Origin: Pedobacter cryoconitis
GTDB taxonomy: Bacteria; Bacteroidota; Bacteroidia; Sphingobacteriales; Sphingobacteriaceae
Direction: 5' to 3'
Assembly: GCF_014207135.1 (NCBI RefSeq)
Contig: NZ_JACHCC010000004.1
Span: forward strand, 124,001 to 188,000
DNA: 64,000 bases
The stretch's first letter is position 1. Each line of letters starts with the position of its first letter. This document shows positions 35,477 to 44,641 of this stretch, piece after piece. The notes under the pieces were generated by a model. That model did not search any database, was not told where the DNA came from, and saw nothing but the letters and a program-made list of their open reading frames with translations. The position numbers and the translations under genes were made by a program.

Positions 35477-35929
35477 ATGAGTAAACCAGCCATATATTTT
35501 TTTTTAGAAGACGTTAAGTACACCCTCAAAAACAAAACCCTGATCAGGAACTGGATCAGTGAAGCGGTCGTTACTGAAGGTTATGAGCTGGATGAATTAA
35601 CTTTCATTTTATGCAGTGACGAATATTTACTGGGTATAAACCAGCAATATCTTAATCACGATGATTATACTGACGTGATTACTTTTGATAATTCAGAGAA
35701 AGCCAAAACAATTACTGGAGATATTTTCATCAGTATTGAACGTATCCAGGAAAACGCAAAAAAATTTAAGGGGACTGTCGCTCATGAACTTTGCCGCGTC
35801 ATGATTCATGGCACTCTTCATTTGCTGGGCTACAAGGATAAGAGCAAAGCTGCGAAAACATTGATGACCCAAAAAGAAGACCATTATTTGTCATTAATTG
35901 ACTCAGCGTTGGGCTTAACGGGTATTTAA
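35477..35929 (+). CDS. ybeY: Endoribonuclease YbeY (16S rRNA 3' end maturation)
   Basis: YbeY is a zinc-dependent single-strand RNase needed for 16S rRNA processing and ribosome quality control. The 150 residues carry the metal motif HGTLHLLGYKDK: His111 and His115 are present, and Asp121 stands at the usual third His position. I recall that substitution as common in Bacteroidota. Upstream FDNSEKAKTITGDIFISIERI matches the family core. It is last in the run with the DUF4175 gene. Confidence 0.94.
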   Translation: MSKPAIYFFLEDVKYTLKNKTLIRNWISEAVVTEGYELDELTFILCSDEYLLGINQQYLNHDDYTDVITFDNSEKAKTITGDIFISIERIQENAKKFKGTVAHELCRVMIHGTLHLLGYKDKSKAAKTLMTQKEDHYLSLIDSALGLTGI

Positions 35930-35940
35930 TCACCCATCAA

Positions 35941-35973
35941 AAACACTAATTGCTGATTATCAGTCGGTTACAA
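35941..35973 (+). repeat. Diverged 33-bp repeat, copy A
   Basis: Ungapped alignment with 40351-40383 gives 26 identities in 33 bases. The shared cores are AAACAC, TGATT and TCG-TTACAA. Both copies lie just after a coding region on the plus strand. Function unknown. Confidence 0.6.
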
Positions 35974-36090
35974 ACACAAACACATCGATTTAACACTGGG
36001 TTATTTATAAGAGATTTAAGCCGTTTTTAAAATCTTCGAACCATATTACTTCAAAATATCAAAAAATCGTTTGTATCGCTTAAAAAGCTG

Positions 36091-36139
36091 GTAAAACGGA
36101 ACGTCAATGTTTGCCTTGAGCCCTTTTCATCCGTTTTAC
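36091..36139. repeat. Inverted repeat of 10 bp with 29-base spacer
   Basis: GTAAAACGGA (36091-36100) pairs with TCCGTTTTAC (36130-36139) around 29 bases. No U-run follows, so it is not an obvious terminator. Confidence 0.5.
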
Positions 36140-36427
36140 AAAATATTCTGATTTATGCTCCTTTCTTCAATCAAATCTCCCATTTTTTTTGTGCAACATA
36201 CTTTTTATCCTGCTCCCTTAAATAAAAACGTTTTCTTTCCATAGCAAACTCTGCACGAATTCAGCTGATCCGGCATAGATTTTCAGAAGATCATTTATAA
36301 GCTCCGAAAGCTACCTGTAACCGGTGCTAATCTTCTCTTATACATATTGATACCTCCAAGAGTTAAGGAATTGTAATTAAATATTTAGATGTTTAAACAC
36401 ATGAATATTATACCCACAAATATTGCT

Positions 36428-36435
36428 TACTTTTG
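36428..36435 (+). promoter_or_regulatory. ABC-F gene promoter -7 element
   Basis: TACTTTTG followed by CAGG matches the consensus. It leaves a leader of about 30 bases before the TTG start. Confidence 0.55.
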
Positions 36436-36474
36436 CAGGTAATTTCTTATCTGATAATTCGTTAAAAATATACT

Positions 36475-38349
36475 TTGAGCACATTAATTGCAGCAGAAAA
36501 TTTAGGCCATGCCTACCATGATGAATGGTTATTCAAAAATCTAACCCTAGGCATCCAGACCGGACAGCGTGTAGCGCTTGTTGGGATAAATGGCGCCGGA
36601 AAAAGTACCCTCTTAAAATTACTTGCCGAGCGGTTTACTCCACTGGAAGGGAAAATAGTAAAAAATAAATTCGTTAAGATTGGTTTCCTGGATCAGGAAC
36701 CCTCCTTCCCTGATGGTTATTCTATCAGTGATTTTATTTTTTCTACAGAAAATAAGCAGCAACAGTTAATCAAGGAATATGAAGAACTGATTGAAGATCC
36801 AAACCCGGACGAAAAAACACTCAACCGTTTATACGAGGAATTGAGCGAGCATAATGCCTGGGAATATGAGCATGAAATCAAAACGATTTTAAGCCGTATG
36901 GGAATTAATCATTTGCAGCAAAAAATCTCAACTTTATCAGGTGGCCAGAAAAAACGTCTGGCACTGGCAAAATTATTAATCGAAGATCCGGAAATTTATG
37001 TCCTGGATGAGCCAACCAATCACCTGGATATTGATACGATTGAATGGTTGGAAAAATTGCTGACTTCCGGAAACAAAACAATTTTATTAGTTACGCACGA
37101 CAGGTATTTCCTGGATAACGTATGTAATACTATTGTAGAACTGGACAGAGGTAAAATTTACAACTACAATGGAAACTACGCCTATTTCCTGGAAAAGAAA
37201 TCGGAACGTGAAGCAGCTGATGAAAGTACTTTTCAAAAAAATAAGAACCTCCTGAAAAAAGAACTGGAGTGGATGCGCAGAATGCCACAGGCAAGAACGA
37301 CTAAATCCCAGTCCAGAATAGATGCTTTTTATGATCTGGAAAGCAAAACCAAACAACGTTCAGATACGCAAAGTGTAACACTGAATGTGAAAATGGCCCG
37401 CCAGGGAAATAAGATCCTTGAACTGGATCATATTGGTCAGTCGTTTGACGAGAAAAAAATCATCAATGATTTTAGCTATACTTTCAAACGTGCAGACCGA
37501 ATAGGTTTAGCAGGAAAGAATGGTACCGGCAAATCAACTTTGTTAAATATTATCACTGGTTTCTTAACTCCTGAAAAGGGGAAAGTAAGTACTGGTGAAA
37601 CTACAGTATATGGTTACTACAAACAAGGTGGTTTAGCTTTCAACGAAAAAGAAAGAGTAATCGATATTGTAAAATCGGATGCCGAATATATTAAAATGGC
37701 TGATGGTTCAATGATCTCAGCTTCCCAGTTATTAACCTTATTCCTCTTCCCTCCCAAGAAACAACACGGCATGGTAGAGAAATTAAGCGGCGGGGAGAAA
37801 AAGCGTTTACACCTGATGAAGGTTTTAATGCAGAACCCTAACTTCCTTATTCTGGATGAGCCGACGAATGATTTGGATATTGACACGCTGAATGTCCTGG
37901 AAGAATTCCTTGAAAACTTTCCTGGTGTTTTAATTCTGGTTTCTCACGACAGATATCTGCTGGATAAAATGAGCGAACAATTATTTATCATGGAAGGCAA
38001 TGGCGTAGTAAATATCTACAATGGAAATTATTCTGAATACCGTTTGAGCCTGGACGTTCCTAAAGAAAAGACAGAGAACAAAACAACAAAGACGGAACAG
38101 AAAGCGAACAGTGTCCCTCCTGCTAAATTAACCTATAAAGAACAGAAAGAATTAGAAGACCTGGAATTAAAGGTTTCGGAGACAGAAGCAGAAATTGAAA
38201 AGCTGACCAATTCCCTTTTAGCTATAGACAGCACGAAGTATATGGAAATCCAGGAAGTCACTAAAACCATCGAAAAGTTAACTGAAGGTTTAGAGAAGAC
38301 CATGGAGCGCTGGTTAGAATTATCAGAAAAAACAAATAAAACAAGCTAA
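36475..38349 (+). CDS. uup: ABC-F family ATPase, Uup type
   Basis: This ribosome- or nucleic-acid-associated tandem ATPase has no membrane part. The 624 residues contain two ABC domains: Walker A GINGAGKSTL and GKNGTGKSTL, signatures LSGGQKKRLAL and LSGGEKKRLHL, and Walker B YVLDEPTNHLD and LILDEPTNDLD. A linker runs between them, and a C-terminal coiled coil (about 545-620) is typical of Uup. The start codon is TTG (STLIAAENLG), since no nearby in-frame ATG or GTG fits. ABC-F proteins help the ribosome with difficult peptides, and Uup also affects transposon excision in E. coli. Confidence 0.9.
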   Translation: MSTLIAAENLGHAYHDEWLFKNLTLGIQTGQRVALVGINGAGKSTLLKLLAERFTPLEGKIVKNKFVKIGFLDQEPSFPDGYSISDFIFSTENKQQQLIKEYEELIEDPNPDEKTLNRLYEELSEHNAWEYEHEIKTILSRMGINHLQQKISTLSGGQKKRLALAKLLIEDPEIYVLDEPTNHLDIDTIEWLEKLLTSGNKTILLVTHDRYFLDNVCNTIVELDRGKIYNYNGNYAYFLEKKSEREAADESTFQKNKNLLKKELEWMRRMPQARTTKSQSRIDAFYDLESKTKQRSDTQSVTLNVKMARQGNKILELDHIGQSFDEKKIINDFSYTFKRADRIGLAGKNGTGKSTLLNIITGFLTPEKGKVSTGETTVYGYYKQGGLAFNEKERVIDIVKSDAEYIKMADGSMISASQLLTLFLFPPKKQHGMVEKLSGGEKKRLHLMKVLMQNPNFLILDEPTNDLDIDTLNVLEEFLENFPGVLILVSHDRYLLDKMSEQLFIMEGNGVVNIYNGNYSEYRLSLDVPKEKTENKTTKTEQKANSVPPAKLTYKEQKELEDLELKVSETEAEIEKLTNSLLAIDSTKYMEIQEVTKTIEKLTEGLEKTMERWLELSEKTNKTS

Positions 38350-38411
38350 TTTTAGGCTTTCTGATGCCTCAGCAAAAGCAAACAAGCCCGTTGAGCTAAA
38401 TTAAAAATTAA

Positions 38412-38427
38412 CGTTCCACGTGGAACG
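38412..38427. promoter_or_regulatory. parS-like site 1 (ParB binding)
   Basis: CGTTCCACGTGGAACG is a perfect 16-bp palindrome and matches the parS consensus TGTTnCACGTGnAACA at all but the outermost pair. It is 31 bp upstream of a second site. Confidence 0.75.
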
Positions 38428-38457
38428 CCTGGTCTTCAAGAGAAGAAATACAGACCT

Positions 38458-38473
38458 TGTTTCACGTGGAACA
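38458..38473. promoter_or_regulatory. parS site 2 (ParB binding)
   Basis: TGTTTCACGTGGAACA matches the parS consensus TGTTnCACGTGnAACA completely. It lies 15 bp before the mnmG start. ParB loading at such sites near the origin organises chromosome segregation. Confidence 0.85.
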
Positions 38474-38488
38474 TAAACACAAAATAAG

Positions 38489-40351
38489 ATGTTTAAAGAA
38501 TATGATGTGATTGTTGTCGGTGCCGGACACGCAGGTTGCGAAGCAGCAGCGGCAGCAGCAAACATGGGATCTTCCGTTTTATTGGTCACCATGAACATGG
38601 AGACAATTGCGCAGATGAGCTGCAACCCTGCTATGGGCGGTGTAGCAAAAGGACAAATCGTAAGGGAGATTGATGCTATGGGTGGATACTCTGGTATCAT
38701 CAGTGATAAGACAACTTTACAATTCAGAATGCTCAATTTGTCTAAGGGGCCAGCGATGTGGAGCCCACGCGCACAGAACGACAGAAAGAGATTTGCAGAA
38801 GAATGGAGACTTGCTTTAGAGCGTACACCAAATGTAGATTTCTGGCAGGACATGGTAAGTAGCCTGATCATTGAAAACAATAAAGTAACAGGTGTAAAAA
38901 CTTCTATTGGTGTAGAGATAAAAGCCAAAAGTGTTGTACTGACAAACGGAACTTTCCTAAATGGTTTAATCCATATCGGAGAGAAAAAATTTGGCGGAGG
39001 AAGAACAGGTGAAAAAGCAGCGACCGGAATTACCGAACAATTAACTTCCCTGGGTTTCGAAGCCGGCAGAATGAAGACGGGTACTCCCCCACGCGTGGAT
39101 GGAAGATCGTTAAATTATTCCCTGATGGAAGAGCAATGGGGTGATGAAAATCCAGGACGTTTTTCTTACACAAACGTAGAGCGTCCTACCGAAAAAAGAT
39201 GTTGCTGGATCACTTATACCAACAGTAACGTTCACGAGACTCTGAAAGAAGGATTCGAAAAATCTCCAATGTTCACTGGCAGAATCAAAGGTCTCGGTCC
39301 AAGATATTGTCCTTCTATCGAAGATAAAATAAACCGCTTTGCGGAACGTGACAGACACCAGATTTTTGTAGAACCTGAAGGATGGAATACCTGTGAAATT
39401 TATGTGAATGGATTTTCAACTTCATTACCTGAGGATGTACAATACAGGGCACTGATCCAGATACCAGGTTTCGAAAATGCTAAAATGTTCAGACCAGGTT
39501 ATGCCATTGAATACGATTATTTTCCACCTACCCAGTTATCCCTGACTCTCGAAACCAAACTCATTGAGAATCTGTACTTTGCGGGTCAGATTAATGGCAC
39601 AACTGGATACGAAGAGGCTGCTAGTCAGGGTTTTATAGCCGGAATTAATGCACATTTAAAGATTAATGAGAAAGCTCCTTTAATTATGAAGCGTTCCGAA
39701 TCTTATATTGGCGTACTGATTGACGACTTAGTCACAAAAGGTACCGAAGAACCTTATCGTATGTTTACCTCCAGAGCTGAACACAGACTATTGCTTCGTC
39801 AGGACAATGCAGATATCAGGCTCTCCCCTATTGCCCACGCTTTAGGATTGATCAGTGATGAACGTCTGGAAATCGTACATCAGAAAATTGCTAACTCTGA
39901 CCATATCGTTGCCTTCACCAGAAAACAGGGAATCGAAATGACGGAGGCAAATGAGATGCTTGAAAATTTAAATTCAACTCCACTTGCACAAAATGTAAAA
40001 CTGTTCAGCGTACTGAGCAGACCACAGGTAGGAATTGAGGATCTCAGAAAGGTTAGTAAAAGTTTTGATGAATACTTAAATGCCTACGATCAGGAAACTA
40101 TTGAGCAGGCTGAAATTAAAATCAAGTATGAAAGCTATTTTCTGAAAGAACAGGAGATCGTGAATAAAATGCAGAAGATGGAAGACAAAGACATCAATCC
40201 TGATTTTGATTATTCTACTTTAGGGTCACTGTCAAAAGAAGCACGCGAAAAATTATTGAAGATAAAACCCCGTACTTTGGGACAGGCTTCGAGAATTTCA
40301 GGCGTTTCACCGTCCGATATTTCAGTTTTAATGGTACATATCAGCAAATAA
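38489..40351 (+). CDS. mnmG: tRNA uridine-5-carboxymethylaminomethyl modification enzyme MnmG
   Basis: With MnmE, MnmG installs the cmnm5 group on U34 of certain tRNAs, using FAD, folate and glycine. The 620 residues have the dinucleotide motif [19 protein letters not shown] at the N-terminus. FAD-site marks include [14 protein letters not shown], and the C-terminal domain includes [18 protein letters not shown]. Length is standard. In many bacteria the gene (gidA) lies near oriC, and the parS pair directly upstream agrees with that. Confidence 0.97.
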   Translation: MFKEYDVIVVGAGHAGCEAAAAAANMGSSVLLVTMNMETIAQMSCNPAMGGVAKGQIVREIDAMGGYSGIISDKTTLQFRMLNLSKGPAMWSPRAQNDRKRFAEEWRLALERTPNVDFWQDMVSSLIIENNKVTGVKTSIGVEIKAKSVVLTNGTFLNGLIHIGEKKFGGGRTGEKAATGITEQLTSLGFEAGRMKTGTPPRVDGRSLNYSLMEEQWGDENPGRFSYTNVERPTEKRCCWITYTNSNVHETLKEGFEKSPMFTGRIKGLGPRYCPSIEDKINRFAERDRHQIFVEPEGWNTCEIYVNGFSTSLPEDVQYRALIQIPGFENAKMFRPGYAIEYDYFPPTQLSLTLETKLIENLYFAGQINGTTGYEEAASQGFIAGINAHLKINEKAPLIMKRSESYIGVLIDDLVTKGTEEPYRMFTSRAEHRLLLRQDNADIRLSPIAHALGLISDERLEIVHQKIANSDHIVAFTRKQGIEMTEANEMLENLNSTPLAQNVKLFSVLSRPQVGIEDLRKVSKSFDEYLNAYDQETIEQAEIKIKYESYFLKEQEIVNKMQKMEDKDINPDFDYSTLGSLSKEAREKLLKIKPRTLGQASRISGVSPSDISVLMVHISK

Positions 40352-40383
40352 AACACAATTAATTGATTTACAATCGATTACAA
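40351..40383 (+). repeat. Diverged 33-bp repeat, copy B
   Basis: It begins at the last base of the mnmG stop codon and aligns with 35941-35973 at 26 of 33 bases without gaps. A hairpin follows 13 bp later. Confidence 0.6.
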
Positions 40384-40395
40384 CAAAAATAAGTG

Positions 40396-40446
40396 AATCT
40401 GAAAGCAGCTTGATTTAAAGCGATATAAGCCACTTTCAGATTTTCT
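40396..40446 (+). terminator. Possible terminator after mnmG
   Basis: AATCTGAAAG (40396-40405) pairs with CTTTCAGATT (40433-40442), followed by TTCTT. The 27-base loop contains a smaller CTT/AAG pairing. The long loop and short T-run make the assignment moderate. Confidence 0.5.
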
Positions 40447-40494
40447 TAGACATATTATATAAAAAGGTTAAGAAGTTTATTATATCGCATCTAA

Positions 40495-42135
40495 ATGGTC
40501 AAAAACAGCTTATTAAAGATAGCGCGGAATTTAATCTATACATTTTCAGGAATATCACTGATTTATGGCTGCGCAAGTATTGGTCCGGGTCCACAGGGAG
40601 GTCCAAAGGATAAAACTCCGCCAAAAATACTTTCCATGGTTCCGAAAAATTTAACCAGAAATTTTACTGCTAAAAAAATCGTAATCCAGTTTGATGAATA
40701 TTTTAAATTAGTTGACCAGTATAAGCAATTTTCAATCTCTCCGGACCTTGCGGTCATGCCGACCCTGAAAGTAAAAAACAAATCACTGGAAATTACTTTT
40801 ACAGATTCTCTTGAAAAAAATACAACCTATACCCTCAACTTCGGTAAAGCGATTGCTGATGTTAATGAAGGAAACGTACTGAAAAATTTCAGTTATGTTT
40901 TTTCTACGGGTTCTTCTATGGACTCTCTGAGTATATCGGGTCATATCAAAGATGCAATAACCGGTAAACCATTAATTGAAGGTGTGGCATTCGTTCTTCC
41001 CCTGGCTAAAGACACGGCCATCTTTGGTAAAAAGAAAGCCTCAATATATACACTTACCGACAGCAGCGGGAATTACAAAATCAACAATTTAAGAAGTAAT
41101 ACCTATAAAGTTTATGCCCTGAAAGAGCAAAACAGTGATAAAATATATCAGCAAAGTTCTGATGAAATAGGTTTTGTTAAAGAACCACTAGTCCTGAAAA
41201 AAGACACTCAGAATGTGAACATGGTCATCTTTAAAGAAGATGCTACTGTCTTCAGGGTAAATGACAGGAGACTGAATGCTGATGGAAGTATAACCCTTCT
41301 TTTTAATCAGAAACTACAGCATCCCGGAATTACAATCATTGAACCTAAAAATCTTGATCTGAATAAAGAAGTCAAATTCAATAAAACCGGTGACTCAGTC
41401 AAGATATGGCTGAATGATATGAACTTCGATTCTACTAAAGTAAGCATCACCAACAACGGAAAATTATTGCAGACAGTTAATTTTAACCGCGGTAAGAAGG
41501 ATACCTATAAGCGTGTGGTTACTGCTACAGATAATATTGAAGCCAATCTGCTCAATCCGAATAAACCATTCACTTTAACTTTCGGTATACCAGTAGAAAC
41601 TGTAGATCCTGCAAAAATTGTCTTCATGGAAGATTCTGTAGCAAACACTAATTTCAAAGTTAAAAAAGACAGCTTAGACTTCCTTTCCTACCATATACTG
41701 TACCCCTGGAAACCCAACAGAATCTATGAACTCAAATTCAAGGAAGGGGCATTTACTGCCATATTCAATACCAAAAATAAAGAGTTTACCAAGAAATTCC
41801 AGCTGGCGAAAAGTGATGATTATGGTACCTTAAAAGTAAAAATAGTCACCCCCGAACCTAACAAACAATATTTGCTGGAAGTAACCAATGAGAACAAGGC
41901 TATAGTCAACAGCCTGGTAGTATCAAAAGATACTACCGTTAGTTTTAATAATTACAGGGCCGGAAAATATTTCATCAGGATCATTTATGATACCAACAAA
42001 AATGGTGTATGGGATACAGGTAATGTCAAATTAGGTATACAACCAGAGAAAATATGGAACGAACCTAAAGAACTTTCTATACGTGCAAACTGGGATAGAA
42101 ATGAAACTATCACCCTGCCAAAAGAACCCCAGTAG
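40495..42135 (+). CDS. Ig-like domain lipoprotein (BIG_5 / SbsA-type)
   Basis: This 546-residue lipoprotein has Cys26 in LIYGCASIG, followed by GPGPQGGPKDKTPPKILSMV. That Gly/Pro-rich start and KTPP motif mark the BIG_5/SbsA-type Ig-like family of Bacteroidota. Residues 33-130 form the Ig-like domain. A carboxypeptidase-regulatory-like segment may follow (TDSSGNYKINNLRSNTYKVYAL). Later repeats are beta-rich. It is probably an outer-membrane or surface structural protein of unknown function. It converges with the carbonic anhydrase gene. Confidence 0.85.
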   Translation: MVKNSLLKIARNLIYTFSGISLIYGCASIGPGPQGGPKDKTPPKILSMVPKNLTRNFTAKKIVIQFDEYFKLVDQYKQFSISPDLAVMPTLKVKNKSLEITFTDSLEKNTTYTLNFGKAIADVNEGNVLKNFSYVFSTGSSMDSLSISGHIKDAITGKPLIEGVAFVLPLAKDTAIFGKKKASIYTLTDSSGNYKINNLRSNTYKVYALKEQNSDKIYQQSSDEIGFVKEPLVLKKDTQNVNMVIFKEDATVFRVNDRRLNADGSITLLFNQKLQHPGITIIEPKNLDLNKEVKFNKTGDSVKIWLNDMNFDSTKVSITNNGKLLQTVNFNRGKKDTYKRVVTATDNIEANLLNPNKPFTLTFGIPVETVDPAKIVFMEDSVANTNFKVKKDSLDFLSYHILYPWKPNRIYELKFKEGAFTAIFNTKNKEFTKKFQLAKSDDYGTLKVKIVTPEPNKQYLLEVTNENKAIVNSLVVSKDTTVSFNNYRAGKYFIRIIYDTNKNGVWDTGNVKLGIQPEKIWNEPKELSIRANWDRNETITLPKEPQ

Positions 42136-42136
42136 A

Positions 42137-42646
42137 CTATTTAAACCAGTCTGCGTACATGATATAATTATCAGGTAACTTATTTAATAAAGCCCGTTGC
42201 TCTTCAGTAATGGGCTTTATTTTTTTCGCCGGGGTACCCGCATACAGAAACCCAGATTCACAAATTGTGTTTTCCAGTACAACCGAACCAGCGCCTATAA
42301 TACAGTACTCATTAACTACTGCATTGTCCATAATTATAGCGCCCATACCAACCAGTACATGATCTTTCAGTACACAGCCATGGACAATCGCATTATGTCC
42401 CACTGACACGCGGTTACCAATCGTTGTAGCAGCTTTAAGATAGGTAGCGTGTATTACCGCCCCATCCTGGATATTGCTGTCATTTCCTATCGTAATCGTA
42501 TTCACATCACCCCTGATTACAGCATTGAACCAAACAGAACAATTAGTTCCCATAGTCACATCCCCTACTATAGTCGCATTTGGCGCAATAAAACAATTCT
42601 CACCCCATTTGGGATTTTTATCTAAAACCGGTAAAATAACAGGCAT
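42137..42646 (-). CDS. Gamma-carbonic anhydrase family protein (YrdA-like)
   Basis: This 169-residue left-handed beta-helix protein has hexapeptide repeats (ATIVGDVTMGTNCSVWFNAV) and conserved metal-ligand histidines in VIHATY, VGHNAIVHGC. Some family members hydrate CO2 and many have no measured activity. It lies 10 bp after nadB on the same strand and is probably co-transcribed, although a functional link to NAD synthesis is not obvious. Confidence 0.88.
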   Translation of the reverse strand: MPVILPVLDKNPKWGENCFIAPNATIVGDVTMGTNCSVWFNAVIRGDVNTITIGNDSNIQDGAVIHATYLKAATTIGNRVSVGHNAIVHGCVLKDHVLVGMGAIIMDNAVVNEYCIIGAGSVVLENTICESGFLYAGTPAKKIKPITEEQRALLNKLPDNYIMYADWFK

Positions 42647-42656
42647 ATTATATATA

Positions 42657-44243
42657 TTAAAAAATAGTATCAGTTAATTCTTCAGCATGACCAGGGTAAT
42701 CTGTAGTAAAATGCAATCCCCTGCTCTCTTTTCTTGCCATCGCCGATTTAATTACAGTAAAAGCAACCTGTATTACATTTCTCAGTTCACAAAGCTTAAC
42801 TGAAACCTTATTGGCTTTATAAAATTCTTCTGTCTCTTCATGCAATAAAAATAACCGGCGCATTGCTCTGTCCAACCTGAAATCAGATCTTACTATTCCT
42901 ACATAATCACTCATCAGTTTCTGAGTCTCTCTTAAATTATGTGTAACCAGAATATCTTCATCTGACTGTACAACTCCATCATCATTCCATTCAGGAATAT
43001 TGCCGGGAATCACACTATTTTTAAATTTCTCTATAGCATCGAGATAAATACGATGTGCAAATACGGGAGCTTCTAACAGTGAATTTGAAGCCAGACGGTT
43101 TGCCCCGTGCAGACCAGTTGATGAACATTCACCACAGGCATATAAATTATTGATAGAAGATCTTCCAAATTCATCCACTAAAATTCCTCCGCACATATAA
43201 TGTGCAGCTGGAGTAACCGGTATCAAATCTTTGGTCATGTCTATTCCTATAGATAAACACTTCGCATAAATATTTGGAAAATGTGTCAATATGTCAGCTT
43301 TTGAACGATGCCTGATATCCAGATAAACGAAATCTTCACCCGATTTTTTCATTTCAGAATCTATCGCACGGGCCACAATATCACGTGGTGCCAATGACCC
43401 TCTTTCATCATATTCATACATAAATTCATCCCCATTCTTACGCTTTAGAACGCCTCCAAAGCCCCTCACAGCTTCCGAAATTAAGAAGGATGGATACTCT
43501 CCAGGGTTATAAAGAGCCGTAGGATGGAACTGAATAAATTCCATATTCCTCAATTTCCCTTTTGCGCGGTACACCATTGCCATTCCATCTCCTGTCGCAA
43601 TTACCGGATTTGTAGTACTGGAATACACATGACCAGCTCCTCCAGAAGCCAGAACAGTTACCTTTGCTAGTATCTTTTCCACATCGTTAAGCTCTGTGTT
43701 AAAGGCATATACACCAAAACAGTTAATAACTTTGGTGCTCTTGTCAACAAACTCACCGAGGTGATGTTGGGTAATTAACTCCAAACAGAAGTAATGTGTT
43801 AATATCTCTATATTCGGATTTTCGTGAATTTGCTTCAATAAAACACTCTCAATTTCGTACCCTGTAACGTCTTTATAGTGCAAAACGCGGTGCTCCGAAT
43901 GCCCCCCTTCCTTGGCCAGATCATAAACCCCTGCAGGATCTTTATCGAAGTTTATACCGTAATCTATGATCTCCTGGATACGCTGAGGCCCTTCCTTAAC
44001 AACGATTTCCACAATTTCCGGATCACAAAGCCCATCGCCCGCAATTAAAGTATCCTGAATATGTTTTTCGAAAGAATCATCTTTATCTACAACAACAGCT
44101 ACACCACCCTGGGCATATTTTGTATTTGATTCGTCTTCATTTGATTTTGTGATGATAAGTACTTTACCATGTCTGGCGGCCTTTAAAGCGAAGCTCAAGC
44201 CCGCAATCCCCGATCCTATTACTAAAAAATCTGTATTCTTCAT
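42657..44243 (-). CDS. nadB: L-aspartate oxidase NadB
   Basis: This flavoenzyme makes iminoaspartate for de novo NAD synthesis. The start MKNTDFLVIGSGIAGLSF gives 528 residues, with the FAD motif at the extreme N-terminus. Other marks are KYAQGGVAVVV, the active-site region EFIQFHPTAL and GECSSTGLHGANRLASNSLLE. It is divergent from nadA across 398 bp, so both may share a regulator. The short palindrome at 44266-44277 is a candidate site. Confidence 0.95.
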   Translation of the reverse strand: MKNTDFLVIGSGIAGLSFALKAARHGKVLIITKSNEDESNTKYAQGGVAVVVDKDDSFEKHIQDTLIAGDGLCDPEIVEIVVKEGPQRIQEIIDYGINFDKDPAGVYDLAKEGGHSEHRVLHYKDVTGYEIESVLLKQIHENPNIEILTHYFCLELITQHHLGEFVDKSTKVINCFGVYAFNTELNDVEKILAKVTVLASGGAGHVYSSTTNPVIATGDGMAMVYRAKGKLRNMEFIQFHPTALYNPGEYPSFLISEAVRGFGGVLKRKNGDEFMYEYDERGSLAPRDIVARAIDSEMKKSGEDFVYLDIRHRSKADILTHFPNIYAKCLSIGIDMTKDLIPVTPAAHYMCGGILVDEFGRSSINNLYACGECSSTGLHGANRLASNSLLEAPVFAHRIYLDAIEKFKNSVIPGNIPEWNDDGVVQSDEDILVTHNLRETQKLMSDYVGIVRSDFRLDRAMRRLFLLHEETEEFYKANKVSVKLCELRNVIQVAFTVIKSAMARKESRGLHFTTDYPGHAEELTDTIF

Positions 44244-44641
44244 TGAATTGTGCTGATTCTGCGTTGTTGTTAACAACGTTAGAAAAATGTTAATTACATG
44301 TCTAAATAAATAGAGTAACTATTTAAGAATGTTTAAAGCTAAGCTAAAATGAGAATTAGACACAATATTTTAAGTTATTTTTCAGCAACTTTGCATGAGT
44401 TATTAACTTTTTACTACCAAACAACTAATAAACATCTGAGTATGGATAAGTTTTTAATCTCAAAAATATCTAATTGTAAATCAGCAGATATTTCCAGAAA
44501 AAAAGTGATTTATTTGTTAGTAACTATAGAACAAGTTATATAAACGAATAAATATTCCGGAGTTACAAACATTACTAACACACTAATAAACAATAGAAGT
44601 CTATTTATATTAAATAATTATTAATTATTGAAACGTTGAAA
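44244..44641. other. 398-bp divergent region between nadB and nadA
   Basis: This A+T-rich spacer holds the promoters of both genes. A perfect palindrome GTTGTTAACAAC sits at 44266-44277, 23 bases upstream of the nadB start. A CAACTTTG element near 44386-44393 on the plus strand could serve nadA with a long leader. A short open frame at 44349-44543 has no support as a gene. Confidence 0.6.

Larger units (their letters stand above)
35930..36474. other. 545-bp intergenic region between ybeY and the ABC-F gene
   Basis: No convincing gene is seen. The region holds a diverged copy of a 33-bp sequence found after mnmG (35941-35973), a 10-bp inverted repeat (36091-36100 and 36130-36139), and a TACTTTTG promoter element (36428-36435) serving the ABC-F gene. 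Confidence 0.7.

Noticed and set aside
35930..38488. oriC itself near the parS pair
   Set aside because: No cluster of TTATCCACA-type DnaA boxes was seen in the gaps, so only proximity to the origin can be argued.
38401..38928. 175-residue open frame antisense to mnmG
   Set aside because: It overlaps the strongly conserved FAD-binding part of mnmG in another frame and has no start context of its own.
44349..44543. 64-residue open frame between nadB and nadA
   Set aside because: Composition is like random A+T-rich DNA, there is no promoter or ribosome site, and no family resemblance.
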